DNA of 64,000 nucleotides from the NCBI GenBank assembly GCA_015680685.1, contig MNCI01029277.1:44229-108228 (forward strand), read 5' to 3'. Numbering within the stretch: the stretch's first letter is position 1; each line of letters opens with the position of its first letter. Source of the DNA: Gnetum montanum (taxonomy: Eukaryota > Streptophyta > Gnetopsida > Gnetales > Gnetaceae). The position numbers and the translations under genes are program-made. Under the pieces are notes generated by a model that was not told where the DNA came from, searched no databases, and was given only the letters and a program-made list of their open reading frames with translations. Below, piece by piece: positions 11,325 to 24,599 of this stretch.

Positions 11325-13870
11325 AAGTAAGGATCTAATATGCTCATGATGATCCATACTATCCTAACTTTACCTTTATCTTTCACCAAGATGGGCAAAT
11401 GAGGTGGAGCAACTTACAGGGTAACATTGTTCTACCTCAATAGCACTTAGTAGCCACAATGCTTCACACAACTCTAAGGGAAGTGAATCTGAGTCATGCA
11501 CAAGATGGGTACTAAGTGACCAAACACATGATGAGGCCCTTTAAACCCACAAAGGCATAGGTCAAGAGAAATGCTGCAATGGAAATTAAACATACCCATA
11601 GTGAAGGGAAGTAAATCAATTCTCCTATGATCCTAGAACAACTAGATGGTGATGCATTGATAGTATAAAATCTTCACTAGGATCATGAAGTTAAGTCTCA
11701 AATGTCTATTATCCTATTAGAAGAACCTATCCAAGTACAACTACATTCTACTTTAGCAAAGACACCTTGAAGAGAAGCTAAAGACTATAAGTATAAGTAG
11801 GACTCAAGGCCAATAGCTTTTGCTGGATAGCAAAGAGAAGAATATCATAGTCATAGAACGAGAAAAAGTTGTCACCATTCTTCCATAAATTCATCTTCAT
11901 CCTCACAATCGTCAATGAACTCTGACAAAAGAGTGCACAAGTATCAAGACCATGATAGGAAAAGATGTCAAAATCATGATTGAAATGATTATCACCCAAG
12001 GAAATATAATGAAGAATATGAAGAGCATAAACTAAGAAGAAATAGAGATAGGCATGATAATAGAGAGAGGTATGAGCATTGAAGGTGACACTACTATAAC
12101 AAAGTTAACAAACCCTATGAACATGAAGAGCCCCTATTGGCAACTTGAAGTATGATCAACATATAGAAATTTATTTATATTCCAACCAAGCACTAAAGAG
12201 CCATATCAAGTGGCTAAACATGAATAACATGTCCAAATTTGAGCATGGATATAACGTAGATCCACAACACCACCTTCAATCATTCCATGATGCCTACGCC
12301 TTATAAAACATTGAAAGTAATTGGCAAAAGCTCAGGTTGTTCCCTAGGACACTTGTGAAAGAAGCTAAAAGCTAGTACAAATAATTGAAACTAGAATTAA
12401 TTAAGAGATGAAGTACCATGCTGGAACTCTTCAACAATAAATATCAAACCTACTCACGAGTGTCGAACCAAAGGAAACAAATCCAAGGATGGAAGCAAGG
12501 GATCCATGAATCACTTGATGCGGCAATGGATAGGTACTCTTCACTCCTACATATGCTCCTAGGCCATGAATTTTCTCAAAGGAAGCAACTTAGGCACATC
12601 ATTGATGGGCTCATAAACAAGAATAGAGAGATCATTGGGGATTATGCCCATGGCCGATTACCAAAGATGTTTGTTCATCGTATACAAAGACTTATTGACC
12701 AAGTGGTGAAGGAAGAAGCTGAATTAAAGAAGATTGAATCAATACAAAAATACAATAGAGACCCATCCATTCAAAAAAAGGATGTACAAATATGTGATCC
12801 ACAAGAGGAGGAAACCTTAGATGAGGTAGTACAAAAGAAAATTCTACCTATTTAGAAATATGTAATTGATATTGTAGCAAAGGTAGAAAAAATGTGAGAT
12901 TCAATAGATGACAAGTTTGCAATAGCTCTTAAAATTGTGGAGGAGAAAACTAAGCAAGCCCCTATCAAGGGAAAGGAAAAGAAGAATATGAGAGACTTTA
13001 GATAAAAATGATAAGTTGCTTCAATGTCTTACTATTCAGGTATAAGCTTGGATGAGGAAGAAGGTTGTACTATGTGCCAATGTGACCACCCCAAGGGGTG
13101 CTACCCAATTATGGCACATTTATAAGAAATAGGGGTATATGCACTAAATCCAAGATTTTTCAAAAAGAAAATTCCCAAAAGGTTACCTTATCCTCAAGGT
13201 AGCTATCATCAAACTTTCCAACCAACTTACTACCCCAGTGAGGCATATCCAAGACACAAGAGCAATATCATCAATAGTGGCAACAATCCCAATCTTGGAC
13301 AATGCCACCATTGCATCAATAGTACCCACATAGGAAACTAGACTCATATGGATACTATGTTCAATGTCCAATCTCTCCAAGTAATGTAGTAGTCCAAGCT
13401 CTACAATACTATCCACCAAAATACCATATACCTACACCACCAAGAACAAATTCCAATCCATATATGCATCTACAAGTGGCTAGTTCACTAAGTCAACATC
13501 CAAATCCTTTACCATCTATGCCATCACATGTAATGCAAGGGGTGTTTCCATCACAACCACAATAGAAAAATGAAACAAGAGAAGTAACCATGCAAGAGGA
13601 AATAATCATGTAGAAAACACAATCCAAGAAATGATCGTTCCTCTGAATGAGTCCAGAAAATGTTCGATGAATGCGAAAAAGATCTACTTCCACTCCATCC
13701 ACATCCAACCCTCCTAAAAACACCAACCTTCCATCTTTGTCAACTACAAAAGTAACAACTATCATGCTGACACAAACCATTACTCATTGGATTAACATAG
13801 GAGCACTTCCTTGGAAACAAACAGATCTAGGAAGTCCCTTTGTTATACCTTCAAGTAGGAGGGTAAAAAC
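11325..13870 (+). pseudogene. X Gag, broken
   Basis: Capsid/nucleocapsid polyprotein. The best piece, 12418-12855, gives 145 residues of the Gag core: LELFNNKYQTYSRVSNQRKQ, then QGWKQGIHESLDAAM, HIIDGLINKNREIIGDYAHG and a lysine/glutamate-rich tail. A cysteine-histidine motif CTMCQCDHPKGC follows at 13069-13104 (spacing CX2CX3HX3C). After it comes the conserved reading VYALNPRFFKKKIPKRLPYP near 13137-13190 and a Tyr/Pro-rich tail. The amino-terminal part from about 11325 is only weakly readable. Stops occur before, between and after these pieces. Confidence 0.8.
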
Positions 13871-13879
13871 CATGCAAGG

Positions 13880-14240
13880 CTCTATTTGATTTTGGGTCAA
13901 GCACAAACTTGATATCACAATATATGTATCAAGCCTAGAATGTGCCACAATTGAAGAAGATCAACATCTGACTAGAGCTTGCAGTCTAGTCAATCATAGT
14001 TCCACTAGGATAAGTGGATGATATGATCAGTGGCTAGTCCTACCTCATAGATTTTCTAGTTATTCATGTAGGTAAGAACAAGGGAGAGTTTCCAATCATA
14101 ATGGGAAGAACTTGGTTTAGCATTATTTATGCTAAGCTTGGTATCCATGATTTTTCCTTAGAAATTTCTAAGGAAGATGAAGCTAGCATCATTCAAAGAC
14201 ATAGAGTTCCATGTATCACATACAACAATAATGAGTGAAA
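13880..14240 (+). pseudogene. X aspartic protease, broken
   Basis: Reads FDFGSSTNLIS at about 13888-13920 (family DLGASxNL), then LKKINI and SIIVPLG. The FLVIHVGKNKGEFPIIMGRTWFS strand follows at 14057-14127. The catalytic Asp is still encoded. Several TAG/TGA stops interrupt the frame. It lies between Gag and RT in the polyprotein order. Confidence 0.75.
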
Positions 14241-14639
14241 TTGTGTGCAAAAGATATGGATAATCAAACAAGAAGAGAATATAGCATGCAACAAATGTGT
14301 AGAAGAAATGTGTATGCAAAAGTGCTTGTATGTGGAAATCACCCAATAAGAGGGCACCTAGTGGCTGATTACAAAAAAGGAAGTTGAATCAAGAATATAC
14401 ATGGAACCAATAAATAAGATTATAAGTGCCTACATAGGAGAAGCTAATAATCTAGAATAACTATGAAGAAAACATCCCTAATCACATGAATATCAAGAAG
14501 AAGAAGAAGAATGGAGACAACTAGAGATCATAGATCAAGTTAAACTAGAACCATTGGAATTAAAAGTCCTACCGGTAGCACTAGAATATGGTTTTTAGAA
14601 TAATCATAATCCGTTCATAATCAATTCCAACCTAGATAG

Positions 14640-15560
14640 AGAGAAGAAGAAGAAGCTATTAGAAGTAGTCAACAAGTGGCCAACAGCATTCATGTGGTCT
14701 TATGATGAGATCATGGGAATCGATCTAAGAATTTTTCAACAATGGATATATATTGATCCAACAATCAAACCATGATGCCAACCACAAAGAAGGCTTAATC
14801 CAAAACTTAAAGAGGTAGTCAAGAAGGAGTTGGAAAAAGTACTAAAGGTTGAATTGATATATCCCATTACGAATAGTAAATGGATCAGTCATTTGGTGAT
14901 AGTTCCAAAGAAGGGAGGTAATGGTGAAAATGCATCAACTTCCAATTGTTGAATTTTTCCACATTCAAAGATCATTTTACTTTTCCATTCATTGACCAAG
15001 TCTTGGATAATATTGCAAGACATGACTACTATATTTTTCTGGACATGTACAATGGATATAGCCAAACTCACATCACCCTTGAGGACCAAGAGAAGATGAC
15101 ATTCACCAATCCATGAAAAATGTTTGCCTATAAGCAAATTCCTTTTGGCCTTTACAATGCACTAGCCACCTTTGAGAGACTTGTACTTAGCATCTTCCAA
15201 AAACAACTAGGAAATGGTGTTCAGGTATTCATGGATGATTTTTCAATGTACAGGTTGGATTCTAAGCAAGAACTAGACCATCTTGAGTAGGTTTTGAAAG
15301 GATATGTAGAAACTAAGCTAAATCTCAATTGGTAGAAAATCCATCTTATAGTCCAGGATGGGATCATCTTAGGGCATAAAATTTCATAGAAAGGAATAGA
15401 GGTAAATCTAGACAAAGTTCAAGTCATACAAAACATCACTATAAGGCCCCAAACTATCAAGGATGTTTGATCATTTTTACATCACATGGGGAATTACAAA
15501 AGGTTCATCAAAAACATTTCCAAAATTGCAAAACTACTAGTTGAATTAACTAAAAAGGAT
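14640..15560 (+). pseudogene. X reverse transcriptase, broken
   Basis: Motifs in order are NPKLKEVVKKELEKVLKVEL with PITNSKWISHLVIVPKKGG (14800-14920), FLDMYNGYSQTHI (15040-15070), IPFGLYNALATFERLVLSIF (15138-15198) and the catalytic VFMDDFS box (15225-15245). The GILGHKIS-like and MGNYKRFIKNISKIAKLL-like end follows at 15360-15540. Motif spacing is that of a Ty3 RT. Frameshifts occur between blocks and stops are frequent. Confidence 0.85.
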
Positions 15561-15589
15561 GCACCCAATGGATTGAGTCATGTGAACAA

Positions 15590-16075
15590 ACCTTTCAAAC
15601 CTTGAAAAAAAAAGCTGATTGAGACACCAATCCTACAAGTTTCAGATCAGTCTAAGCCTTTTCATATCATGAATAATGCTTTCAACTATGCACTAGGCAT
15701 AGTTTTAACACACCTAGATGACCAAAATAGGCCATATTACATTCATTGTACCAATAAAAGCATCACCAGGCATAGCTAAATTACACCATAATGGAAAAAG
15801 AGATAATGACCATGGTATATGCACTTGAAAATTTTAGACATTATGTCTTCAAATATCCAATATTTATGCACATTGATCATAGTGCCATCTGTTTTCTTAT
15901 GAACAAACCAGTAGTTAGTCCTAAAGTGATCAAATGGCTTGTTATCTTTCAAAAATTTTACATAACAATGATCGACAAGAAGGGTACTAAAAATGTTATA
16001 GCTAACCACTTGTCGAAACATAGATGGAATTCTCAAGATCATATAAAACCTTTGTCAAACCAATTACCTAATTAG
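15590..16075 (+). pseudogene. X RNase H, broken
   Basis: The longest piece, 15791-16075, is 94 residues. It starts at MEKEIMTMVYALENFRHYVF (the family's EKELLAVVFAxEKFRHY block), then FMHIDHSAICFLMNKPVVSP with the catalytic Asp kept. TMIDKKGTKNVIANHLSKHR follows. The first half (NNAFNYALGIVLT-like, 15670-15710) has stops. It passes directly into the integrase. Confidence 0.82.
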
Positions 16076-16093
16076 AATCTATTTACTAAAATT

Positions 16094-17331
16094 GTGATGG
16101 CTGTTGATTCAATAGGAACATCATGGACAGCTAATTATCTAAATTATCTAAAAAAAGAGCTTCTTGTTGAATGGAGCAAGAAATATAAAGAGCAATTCCT
16201 TCACAAGGTGAAAAGATACATGAAAATAGATGGAAACCTTTACAAGATTTATGTAGATGGGTTAGTCTGGTGTTGTGTACCACAATGTGATCAACTATGA
16301 ATCCTACAAGATGCACATGAAGGTCCATGTGGTGGCCATTATATAGGGCATAGGTCAGCATTAAAATTAATGATGGCAAGCTAATTCTAGCCTTTTAGGA
16401 TGCTCATACAGTTACATAGTCTTATGAAAGGTATCTTAAGGATGGAGGAATGTTAGCCAGAAATGAATAAGTGTAGCACTAGATACAGCCACTGAAAGCA
16501 TTTGATATATGGGGAATTGATTTTATGCGTCCCATCACACCAATGTTAAATGGGAAAGCCTATATAATTGTAATCATGGGTTACTATACCAAGTGGGCAT
16601 AGGAAGTAGTGATAAAAGATGTACAGAAAAATAGCTACAATGTTTTTTCATCAACATCTGGTGAATCAGTTTGGAGTGTCATGAATGCTCAATTTTTATA
16701 ATTGAACTCACTTCACCAGTGCTACTTTGAAAAAGCTCATGCAACAGCTTGGGGTCAACCATAAGCTGACTACACCATATCACCCCCAAGCTAATGGCCA
16801 AGAAAAAGTGACTAACCATAAGATCATTAGAATCTTGACTAGGATGGTTAGAAGGTTTAGAAAGGATTGGAGCACTAAGTTGAATGATGCTCTATGGGCC
16901 TATAGGAAAAGCTAGAAATTACCTATTGGTTATTCACCATATGAGCTAGTATACTATAATCTACCTACATTACAAATCCAAGTATAGCTTCAAACTCTAG
17001 CTACTACCATCCAACTTAACCTAAACTTGAGCTTTGCCTAATGAAAATGCCTAATGAATCTCAATCTCTTAGGAGAAATAGGTTGGTAGCACTCATGAGC
17101 AATGAGATCCATAAGCTCTACTCCAAGAATAGGCATGATGCTCATATCAAGCAAGTATTAACTCAGCCAGGTGACCAGGTCCTCTACTATAACCCTAATC
17201 ATGTCCAACAAAAGACCAAATTTCAAATGCTTTGGGAGGAACCCTATATCATTCAGGCCACTTACCCTTCAAGTGCTATGCATAGTCATCACCCATCTAG
17301 TTCATATAAGCTTATACTAGTCAATATTTAG
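16094..17331 (+). pseudogene. X integrase, broken
   Basis: The zinc-finger region begins near 16310 (DAHEGPCGGHY); the paired cysteines are not readable. The catalytic core shows WGIDFMRPITPMLNGKAYII at 16509-16568 and [20 protein letters not shown] at 16759-16818. The latter differs from the usual GQAEVTN around the catalytic Glu. DWSTKLNDALWAYRKS (16867-16914) is typical of this group. The C-terminal part at 17041-17331 includes VLYYNPNHVQQKTKFQMLWE. At least four frames are needed to read it through. Confidence 0.82.
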
Positions 17332-18651
17332 TAGGTTAAATTATTTCATCAATATCCCAATTCCACCAAAGATTCCACCCAAACTATCCAAACATCCTCA
17401 ACTTATTCATTGTTCCAATTAATTGATCTTAACCCTAGTCATTGGGGGTATCCAATGGGACACATAGGTACTTCTGAAGTTTTTCTACTTTTCTTATTAC
17501 TTTTTCTATTTTCTTGATATATTTTCCTTTTCTTTTATACTTTTCATTTCTTAATTTTTTACTATTATTTGGTATTTTCTCATTCTTTAATAATATTTCA
17601 TTCTGTTCATTTTTTCTAATTTTTAATATCTTTTCTACTTTCTTTTACATGTTTTGTTTTCTTTTTACTTGTACATAATTTTTATCATCTTTCCAACAAA
17701 ACCCATCAAATAAGGTAAGATGTAGTTCTAAATAAGGTGAAAATTTCTCTATGTTATCAATCATAAGAGACTAGTTATCTATACAGTGAGACCACATCAT
17801 CCATCCACCCATTCCAATAATGGGAGGTTCTTGCTATGGCCATAATGATATTTTTTCATAATAAAACTAAGAAAAAACTTGTGATCCTTATGCCTAGACC
17901 AAAAAGTCAAGAACCAAGTGGGAATGCAAAGGGTGTTACATCAAGGAAATTTATGGATTCTCTTAGATTACTACTATAAGTTCTATCCTATTGCTAAAGA
18001 TGTATTACATCCTTGAAGATCTAACAAAAAATAGAAGTAAGAGTATAATAAGTGCTACCTTACCATGTCATTGGAAAGACATGTTACCCATGCTTGAAGA
18101 TAGTCCTTTGGTAAGGTTGACATAGTTAAAAAAAATAAAAATCTATGCACAAGAATAAATTTATGGAGATTCCATTGGAAAGACATGTTACCCATGCCTG
18201 AAGGTAGGTGGATTTTTAGGAATCTAAAAATAATAATAAATAAGTTCCATGAATAAGCTCCTCCCTTAGGCAATACACCAAGTGGTAATACTCTTTGCAA
18301 CAATGGTAATCTTATGGTTGTGAACCTAAGAGATGAGACAATGCAATGTCACTAGAAGTTGTTTAGACTTGGTTTGAGTCTTAGAATGAAAGGCTAATGA
18401 TCACTTTAACCATTAATAACACACAAGGATTCATTATTCCTGAGGTAAGACACCTCATGCCCCAAGTTATGCATTTTTTTTAAGTCCATCTCACCTTAGT
18501 GTATAGTTAATCATAACTTGTGGTTTTCTGTAACATTACAATATTTTCCTAATTCGATGATACTAATATGTGTGTTTTACTAATAGGTATATATTACATT
18601 CAACTCCTTAAGTGCCTAAGGACACTTTTAGATGTGGTTATACAAGGGCAC
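17332..18651 (+). other. X post-integrase untranslated region, part 1 (before Y)
   Basis: No coding signal. It contains a T/C-rich stretch (17480-17700) and two copies of a block reading TTGGAAAGACATGTTACCCA (18071-18090 and 18175-18194). A similar block occurs in the same place in Y (26667). The sequence ends at the GGCAC target site of Y (18647-18651). Confidence 0.65.
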
Positions 18652-19515
18652 TGAAGAATCATATTTGGTCTAACTCCAATATCAGATATTCAATATCGAA
18701 GCCTTAATCTAGGATACCTGATATTGAGGCCCAAGAAGCATTGTCAAATATCTAATATCATGGGATGTGTGCTAGCCTATAAATATAGTGCTTGGACACA
18801 CAATAAGGGCATAAGTTTTTTTATAGCATAGTAGAGCTCTTATAGTTTCTTTTCTTTAGAGTTAAAATATCTTTCCAAAGTACCTATAGTAAGAGTCATT
18901 GAGTGTATGAATCTTTATTTGACATGACAGTGTGTGGGGCAATAAAGATGAGCTTTCATATTAAACCTTGCAGCACCTTGGCTAGCTTAAATATTTTATT
19001 CATGCATTTAATGTTTTGTGTAATTTCATTTAAAGCTTCTAAGTAATTAAGCTAAAGTAAGTTAGCTAAATTAAAAAGCAGTTAATTAAGCACATAAGTA
19101 CAACCACTTCAAGCATATGTATGACACTTAGTAATCCCAGCAATAATTAACATTCAGTAACCCAACAATGTTATATGTGTTTAGGATGTATATAGAAAGT
19201 GGGACCAAATGCTTATGTTAGGATAGTTATTAATTAGCAATTAGATTAGTTAAATTGATTTATAAACTAATTTTTAACCTATTGTTAATCGTAGACAAAT
19301 AAAATATAAAATAATAAAAATCATGTTCCTCAGTTATAATTGACCATACAATTAAGCTCCACAAGTGTAGATGAGAAGACAATGATAGTCACAATTAGAT
19401 TTCACATCATGGAACTAGTGTACTTAGGAACTTAAGGTCTACAAAATTTGACTGGATTATGTGTGAATTCTTGTGATTCATATGGTTGGGCATAGGGGTA
19501 CCTCATCATTCATCA
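18652..19515 (+). repeat. Y 5' LTR
   Basis: 864 bp from TGAAGAATCATATTTGG to ATTCATCA; the mate is at 27918-28751. TATAAATA lies at 18778-18785 and an AATAAAGATGA poly(A)-like signal near 18941. Two copies of the GTAAYCC-type motif lie at 19127-19172. Confidence 0.92.
18778..18785 (+). promoter_or_regulatory. TATA box in Y 5' LTR
   Basis: TATAAATA, identical in the 3' LTR at 28030-28037. Activity is inferred from position. Confidence 0.6.
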
Positions 19516-19516
19516 T

Positions 19517-19534
19517 TGGTGCTATTGCTAGGGA
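19517..19534 (+). other. Y primer binding site (tRNA-Asp type)
   Basis: TGGTGCTATTGCTAGGGA, one base after the LTR. It differs from the tRNA-Asp complement at five positions, all transitions. Confidence 0.8.
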
Positions 19535-19739
19535 CCTTTAGTTTATTATGTGCACTATTTAGGATTTAGTTAAAATTTTATTCAAGATCGTTGGAACAAA
19601 CACTAAGTCAATATCATACTTCAAAATAACTATAGCCACTATAAGAAATCACACTACATTTTTTGTCTTCTAATATAAGATGTCTTCTTTTCACAGGAGT
19701 GGTTCTCCATCCACGCGTAACAAAGTAAATTAACAAGTG

Positions 19740-22250
19740 CCCCAAAAATACAAAGTGGTATATGCCCATCCTAATGAGTAGGTATCCAATTTCACCTTCA
19801 TCCTACACCAAGATGAACTACTGTGATGGCAAGACATGGAGGGAAACATTGTGTTGCCACCCGATCAATCTATTCCTACGATGCTCCAATAAACTCTTAT
19901 GTAGTTGGGCATTCAGGGGCTTCATTCTAAATATGTTGTGTAGGATAGTAACACTAGGGATTATCATCCCACTAATGCACAACATCTAAGGGATCAAAAA
20001 CTAGAGTATCACTATGAGTCTATAAAGGGGAAGTGGCCTAATGATTCTCCATTCCTAATGAACCAAAGAGATGGTGGAGAACCCTTCTCTGGGGGGTTTT
20101 CATTTAAAGATACTTCTCTCTTTGACTTTTGTGAAGGAGGTCAAAACCAAAACTTGTAGTTCACAATCCATAATCTTGGTTTTGACAAGAATAGATCCCA
20201 TGATAAAGGGGGATCCAAGGAGGAGAGTCATAGAAGAGATGCAAGTAAGCAGAATGATTGTGAGCATGGCTCGACCATCGAAGTGGGGGGTGGCAAGTAA
20301 TGTAATGGTGCTAGTTCTCCTTTCTCTTCACCTTCATCATCATATTCTTCCTCTTGTGACTCTGAATGTAACTGCATGGGGCACAATCATGATGGAGGTG
20401 GTCAATAGGACCAAGATGATCTTAGGGACCATCAAGCAAGTCAAGATCTAGGTCACAGGCATTCAAGAGATGCCCATTACCATGAAAAAAAGGGTAGCAA
20501 AGGCATCATAGGCACTAAAATCATGGCTACAATGAGCCTTTTCTCCCTACCTAAAGCATGCTAAACATTGCAAAGGTAGTGAGAATTCCTACAAGGCACA
20601 TAAAGGATAGTTGGATCACGAGGCTAGATATGAACAACATATCCAAGTTCAAAGGGGGATATAACTCATATCTACAAAACCATCTTCAAGATTTCCACGA
20701 TCCCTATGCATTGTAAAATGTAGAAAACAATTGGCAAAAGCTTAAGTTATTTTCTAGGACATTCATTAAAGAATCAAAAAGCTAGTACTAGTCCTTAAAA
20801 CTAGAATCCATAAAAAAATGAAGTACAATGCTCAAACTATTCAATGAAAAATATCAAACATACTCCTGAGTGTCCAATTTGAGGAGGTAGATCCAAGGAT
20901 GAAAATAAGAAACACATGAACCCTTGGATGCTTCCATGCACTGATACTCTTACTTATTGCATAGATTTCTTAACCATGGTTATTCTCAATAAGAGCAACT
21001 TTCCTATATCATAGATGGACTCTGATCAGAAATGAGGAGAACTCTTGGAGTCTATGCCCAAGGGGAACCATCAAAATTAAGAGCCTATCAGATCCAAAGG
21101 CTAATTGAGTAGGTAACAAAAGAAGAAGGAGAGTGGAGAAAACATGAAAGTATAGAAGAATACAACCACAATCCTTACATTCATAGGAGGGAGGTTCAAT
21201 TTTGTGACAATGAAGAGGAATCATCACTTGATGAGGTGGTGGACCAAAAAACTTTACCAATTCAAAAATATACCTCTAAAATTTTGACTAAGGCAAATCA
21301 ATTATGGGACTCTGTAGATAGCAAATTTCAAGTTGTCCTAAAAATTGCTAAAGAGTCCAAAGAATAAGGTAGTAATTGTGATCACAAAAGGTGAAAGGAA
21401 GCTAATCGTGCTAATTAAAGGGATAAGGGAAAATTGCTATAGTAGAGGACGTTGTGAAAACTAAATTAGATGATGATGATGGGTGTGAAATCTACTAATA
21501 TGAATATCCTAAGAGATATTTCCCCATCGTGTCACACTTATAGGAATTTGGGGTGTATGCTCTAAATTCACGATTAGCAAAAAGACAAACACCCAGAAGA
21601 TTAACTTATCCTTAAGGAAATTCTAGGTAGTTTTATTAACAACAACAATATTATCCAAGTGGAACTCCACTGCAGCCGTACAAGTAGTATCAACAGTGAC
21701 AACACCCACAGTCATGGGCACCACCACCACCAAGGCAATAGTACCCTAATAGACAACCAAATCCATATGGGTATTATGTTCAACAACCCCCATATCCATG
21801 TGACTCTTCTAGTCATATTTCTCCTTTCCAACATCACTACTACCCTTTCAAATACTATAGAACTCATTCTCCACATTCCACAAGGGATACCACATTATAT
21901 CCTTATCCTTCTCCTATTCCTATGCCTATTCCTCCACCCTCAACATAGCTATTACCTACTCCATCCATGCAAGGTGAACTTCCAACCTAGCTACAGTAAT
22001 GCAACATTACTAGGGCTATCAATCTCCAACTACTTCATCAACCGAGTAGTTTGAACATTAGATCATGAAAAAAAAAAACCTTTTTTCTGATCCAACATCC
22101 CACCTAAACCCTCACCTACACCTATGGCTAGCAATAGTGCTTCTCCATCTTTCTCTACATCTAATCCCTACAAGTCCCCTTCAAAGTAAATATTTCCTAA
22201 ATCCATATTACTATGCTCAATCATGTGGTATCTAATTGGATCTAGTATGG
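19740..22250 (+). pseudogene. Y Gag, broken
   Basis: The amino-terminal piece at 19762 (MPILMSRYPISPSSYTKMNY) matches the first part of E1 Gag. The Gag core starts near 20828 with MLKLFNEKYQTYS followed by a TGA where relatives have Arg. It continues through LDAS, YSYLLH and YIIDGL to about 21010. A basic, acidic-tailed segment (KEEGEWRKHESIEEYNHNPY) runs 21115-21180. The cysteine-histidine motif at 21487-21522 has lost two Cys to Tyr, the His to Tyr and a Gln to stop. A Gln/Tyr/Pro-rich tail follows. Confidence 0.78.
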
Positions 22251-22289
22251 AAACCTTCCTAGGAAATTAGCTGATCCTAGAAGTCCTCT

Positions 22290-22715
22290 TATCTATTTAC
22301 AAATTACTAGGAATGAACCATGTAAAGCTCTTCTTGATTTAGGTTCTGGTGTGAACTTGATTTCTCATGAGATCTATGCTTCCTGGAACCTATCACCTCT
22401 CAAGAAGAGCAATCCCAAATTAGAATTGACATACTAGTCCATTACTATTCCATTAGAACTAGTGGAAGACATTGTAACCACTATTTGTGGATGGTCCTAT
22501 CCTACCAATTTCCTAATAATCAAGTTTGAGAACTATAATGGGGATTTCCCAATCATTATGGAAAGGGCATCGCTAAGCACTATTGATGCAAGAATGGGCA
22601 TCAAAGATCTTTCCCTAGAGATATCTAAGAAAAATGCATTTGGAAAGATCAAGAAGAAGCGAGTTCCATGCATCACATATAGCGATATAGGGTGCAATTG
22701 CGTGTAGAAATTTTG
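22290..22715 (+). pseudogene. Y aspartic protease, broken
   Basis: Reads CKALLDLGSGVNLISHEIYA from about 22322, with the catalytic Asp in LDLGS. Then come the LEL strand, IPLELVEDIVTTICGWSYPT at 22449-22508 and NGDFPIIMERASLS. The last shows IMER where relatives have IMGR. An 81-residue open stretch (22462-22707) covers the second half. A stop lies ahead of it. Confidence 0.78.
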
Positions 22716-22959
22716 GTTTGTGAAATGAGTGTCTATTTCCATATGCAAGTAGTGTGCACAAGAAATAGATATTCACAGGTGTCTATACATAGCAACCACA
22801 AAACAAGAGGATAACCAATGGCTGACCACTAATCCTAAAAGTAGCATAATATGCATGAAACCTACTAAGAGCTTGACATGTGCTTATGTCGTAGGCATGA
22901 ATGAACTAGAGCAAGTTCATCACCAACTCTTTGATAATGCAAATGATGATAACTATTGG

Positions 22960-24010
22960 GGAGAGAAATTCTTGAAAATTTTAAACAAGAGCCCCTTGAG
23001 TTAAAAACTCTACCTACTGACATGGAATATGCATTCTTGAAAAATGAAAATTCGATAATAATCAATGCAAATCTTACTCTAAAACAAAAATAGATGTTAT
23101 TTAATGTGGTTGATAAATGGTTAACAACATTTTCTTGGTCATATTCTAAACTCACAAGGATTGATCCTAGGATATTCTAACATCGTATCTACATTGACCT
23201 GGCCATGCAGCCAAAGAGGTAGCCACAATGATGATTGAATCCAAAATTGTAGCAAATCATCAAAGAGGAGATTGAGCAACTCCTTAAGAAAGGTTTCATC
23301 TACCCCATTGTGAATAGAAAGTGGCTCAACCCACTCATATTGTGCTAAATAAAGATGATAAGTGTTGGGTTTGCATAGATTCTTAGCTATTGAAAATGGC
23401 AACATTTAAGGATCATTTTTGTTGATGTTTGTTGATTAAGTGTTGAACATCATATCTAGACATTTATATCACAGCTTTTTAGATAGTTATAGTGGCTATA
23501 ACCGAATACAAATCGTGCCAGAAGATTAGGCCAAAACAACATTCACAAGTCCCTAGGGAACTTTTATGTATTGAAAGATGTCATTTGGCCAATGTAATGC
23601 CCCTGCTACATTCTAATGCTTGGTCTTAAGTATTTTTTAGTAGTAGATCGATGGTAGGATGGAAGTCTTCATGGATGACTTTTCCACCTATAGAGCCACA
23701 TATAAGCAAGCCCTAGACCACCTTGAGTGAGTACTCAAAAGATGCATGGAAATAAACTTGTGGCTTAATTAGCAAAAAAGTCATTTGATGATCCAAGAAG
23801 GCATTATATTAGGGCACAAAATCTCACAAGTAGGGATTGAGATCAATCCCAAAAAGATAAGGGAATCACATGCCAACCAAAAATCATCAAATATGTTTAG
23901 TCATTTTTCAACACACTAACTACTACTAACAATTCATAGAGAATTTTTCTTAAGATTGTAAAACCATTAGTCAAGCTAATAAAGAAATATGCTACCTTCA
24001 TCTAAATCAA
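22960..24010 (+). pseudogene. Y reverse transcriptase, broken
   Basis: Leader residues LKTLPTDMEYAFLKNENSI lie near 23004-23055. Then come a degenerate RT amino-terminal part (23215-23420), SYSGYNRIQI-like (23480-23515) and a MSFGQCNAPATF-like block (23578-23614). The catalytic VFMDDFSTY box is at 23664-23692 and an EGIILGHKIS-like block at 23798-23826. The tail is strongly decayed. Domain order and spacing are those of a Ty3 RT. Confidence 0.8.
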
Positions 24011-24079
24011 GAAATGTGAAAAGGCATTCCAAAGCCTCAAATAGAAGCTCATAAAGACCTCAATTCCATGAGTACTTGA

Positions 24080-24560
24080 CTGGTCCAGATTATTCCATAT
24101 AATGACAAACACATCAAATTATGCCTTGGGGGTTGTGCTTACCCAGTTGGATGACAAGAAATGTCCATATTACATGCATTGCATAAGCCGAAGCATTGTG
24201 GATATACAACTGAACTACACCACCACAGAAAAAGAATTGATGGTAGTGGTGTTTTCTCTAGAGGAGTTCAAGCACTATGTGCTTAGATACAAAGTGTTTG
24301 TATACATGTACCATAGTGCAATTCACTTCCTAATGAATAAGCCAACAATGAACCCCTGTGTCATATGGTGGCTGGTGATCTTACAAGAATTCGATCTTAT
24401 GATAGTAGATCAAAAGGGAACTAAGAATGTGATTACTAACCACTTGTCTCTATTGCAATGGAACAACAAAGAGGAGGAAAGTCCACTATTTGATCAATTT
24501 TCTAATGAACTCCTCTTTGCCAAGGTTATAACTAAACAATTGTCCACTGAGCCTAAATGA
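24080..24560 (+). pseudogene. Y RNase H and linker
   Basis: A 152-residue open piece at 24102-24560 covers nearly the whole domain: NYALGVVLTQLDDKKCPYYM, TTTEKELMVVVFSLEEFKHY, VYMYHSAIHFLMNKPTMNP and LMIVDQKGTKNVITNHLSLL. It ends with the acidic linker EEESPLFDQFSNELLF. The TDH motif reads MYH, so the catalytic Asp is lost. The upstream start is missing. Confidence 0.85.
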
Positions 24561-24599
24561 TATAATGGAATGCTCACTTATCTTCTCACTCAAGAGATT

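Noticed and set aside
20071-20451. 126-residue ORF in Y
   Set aside because: Out of frame with the readable Gag pieces and without a motif; a shadow of decayed Gag.
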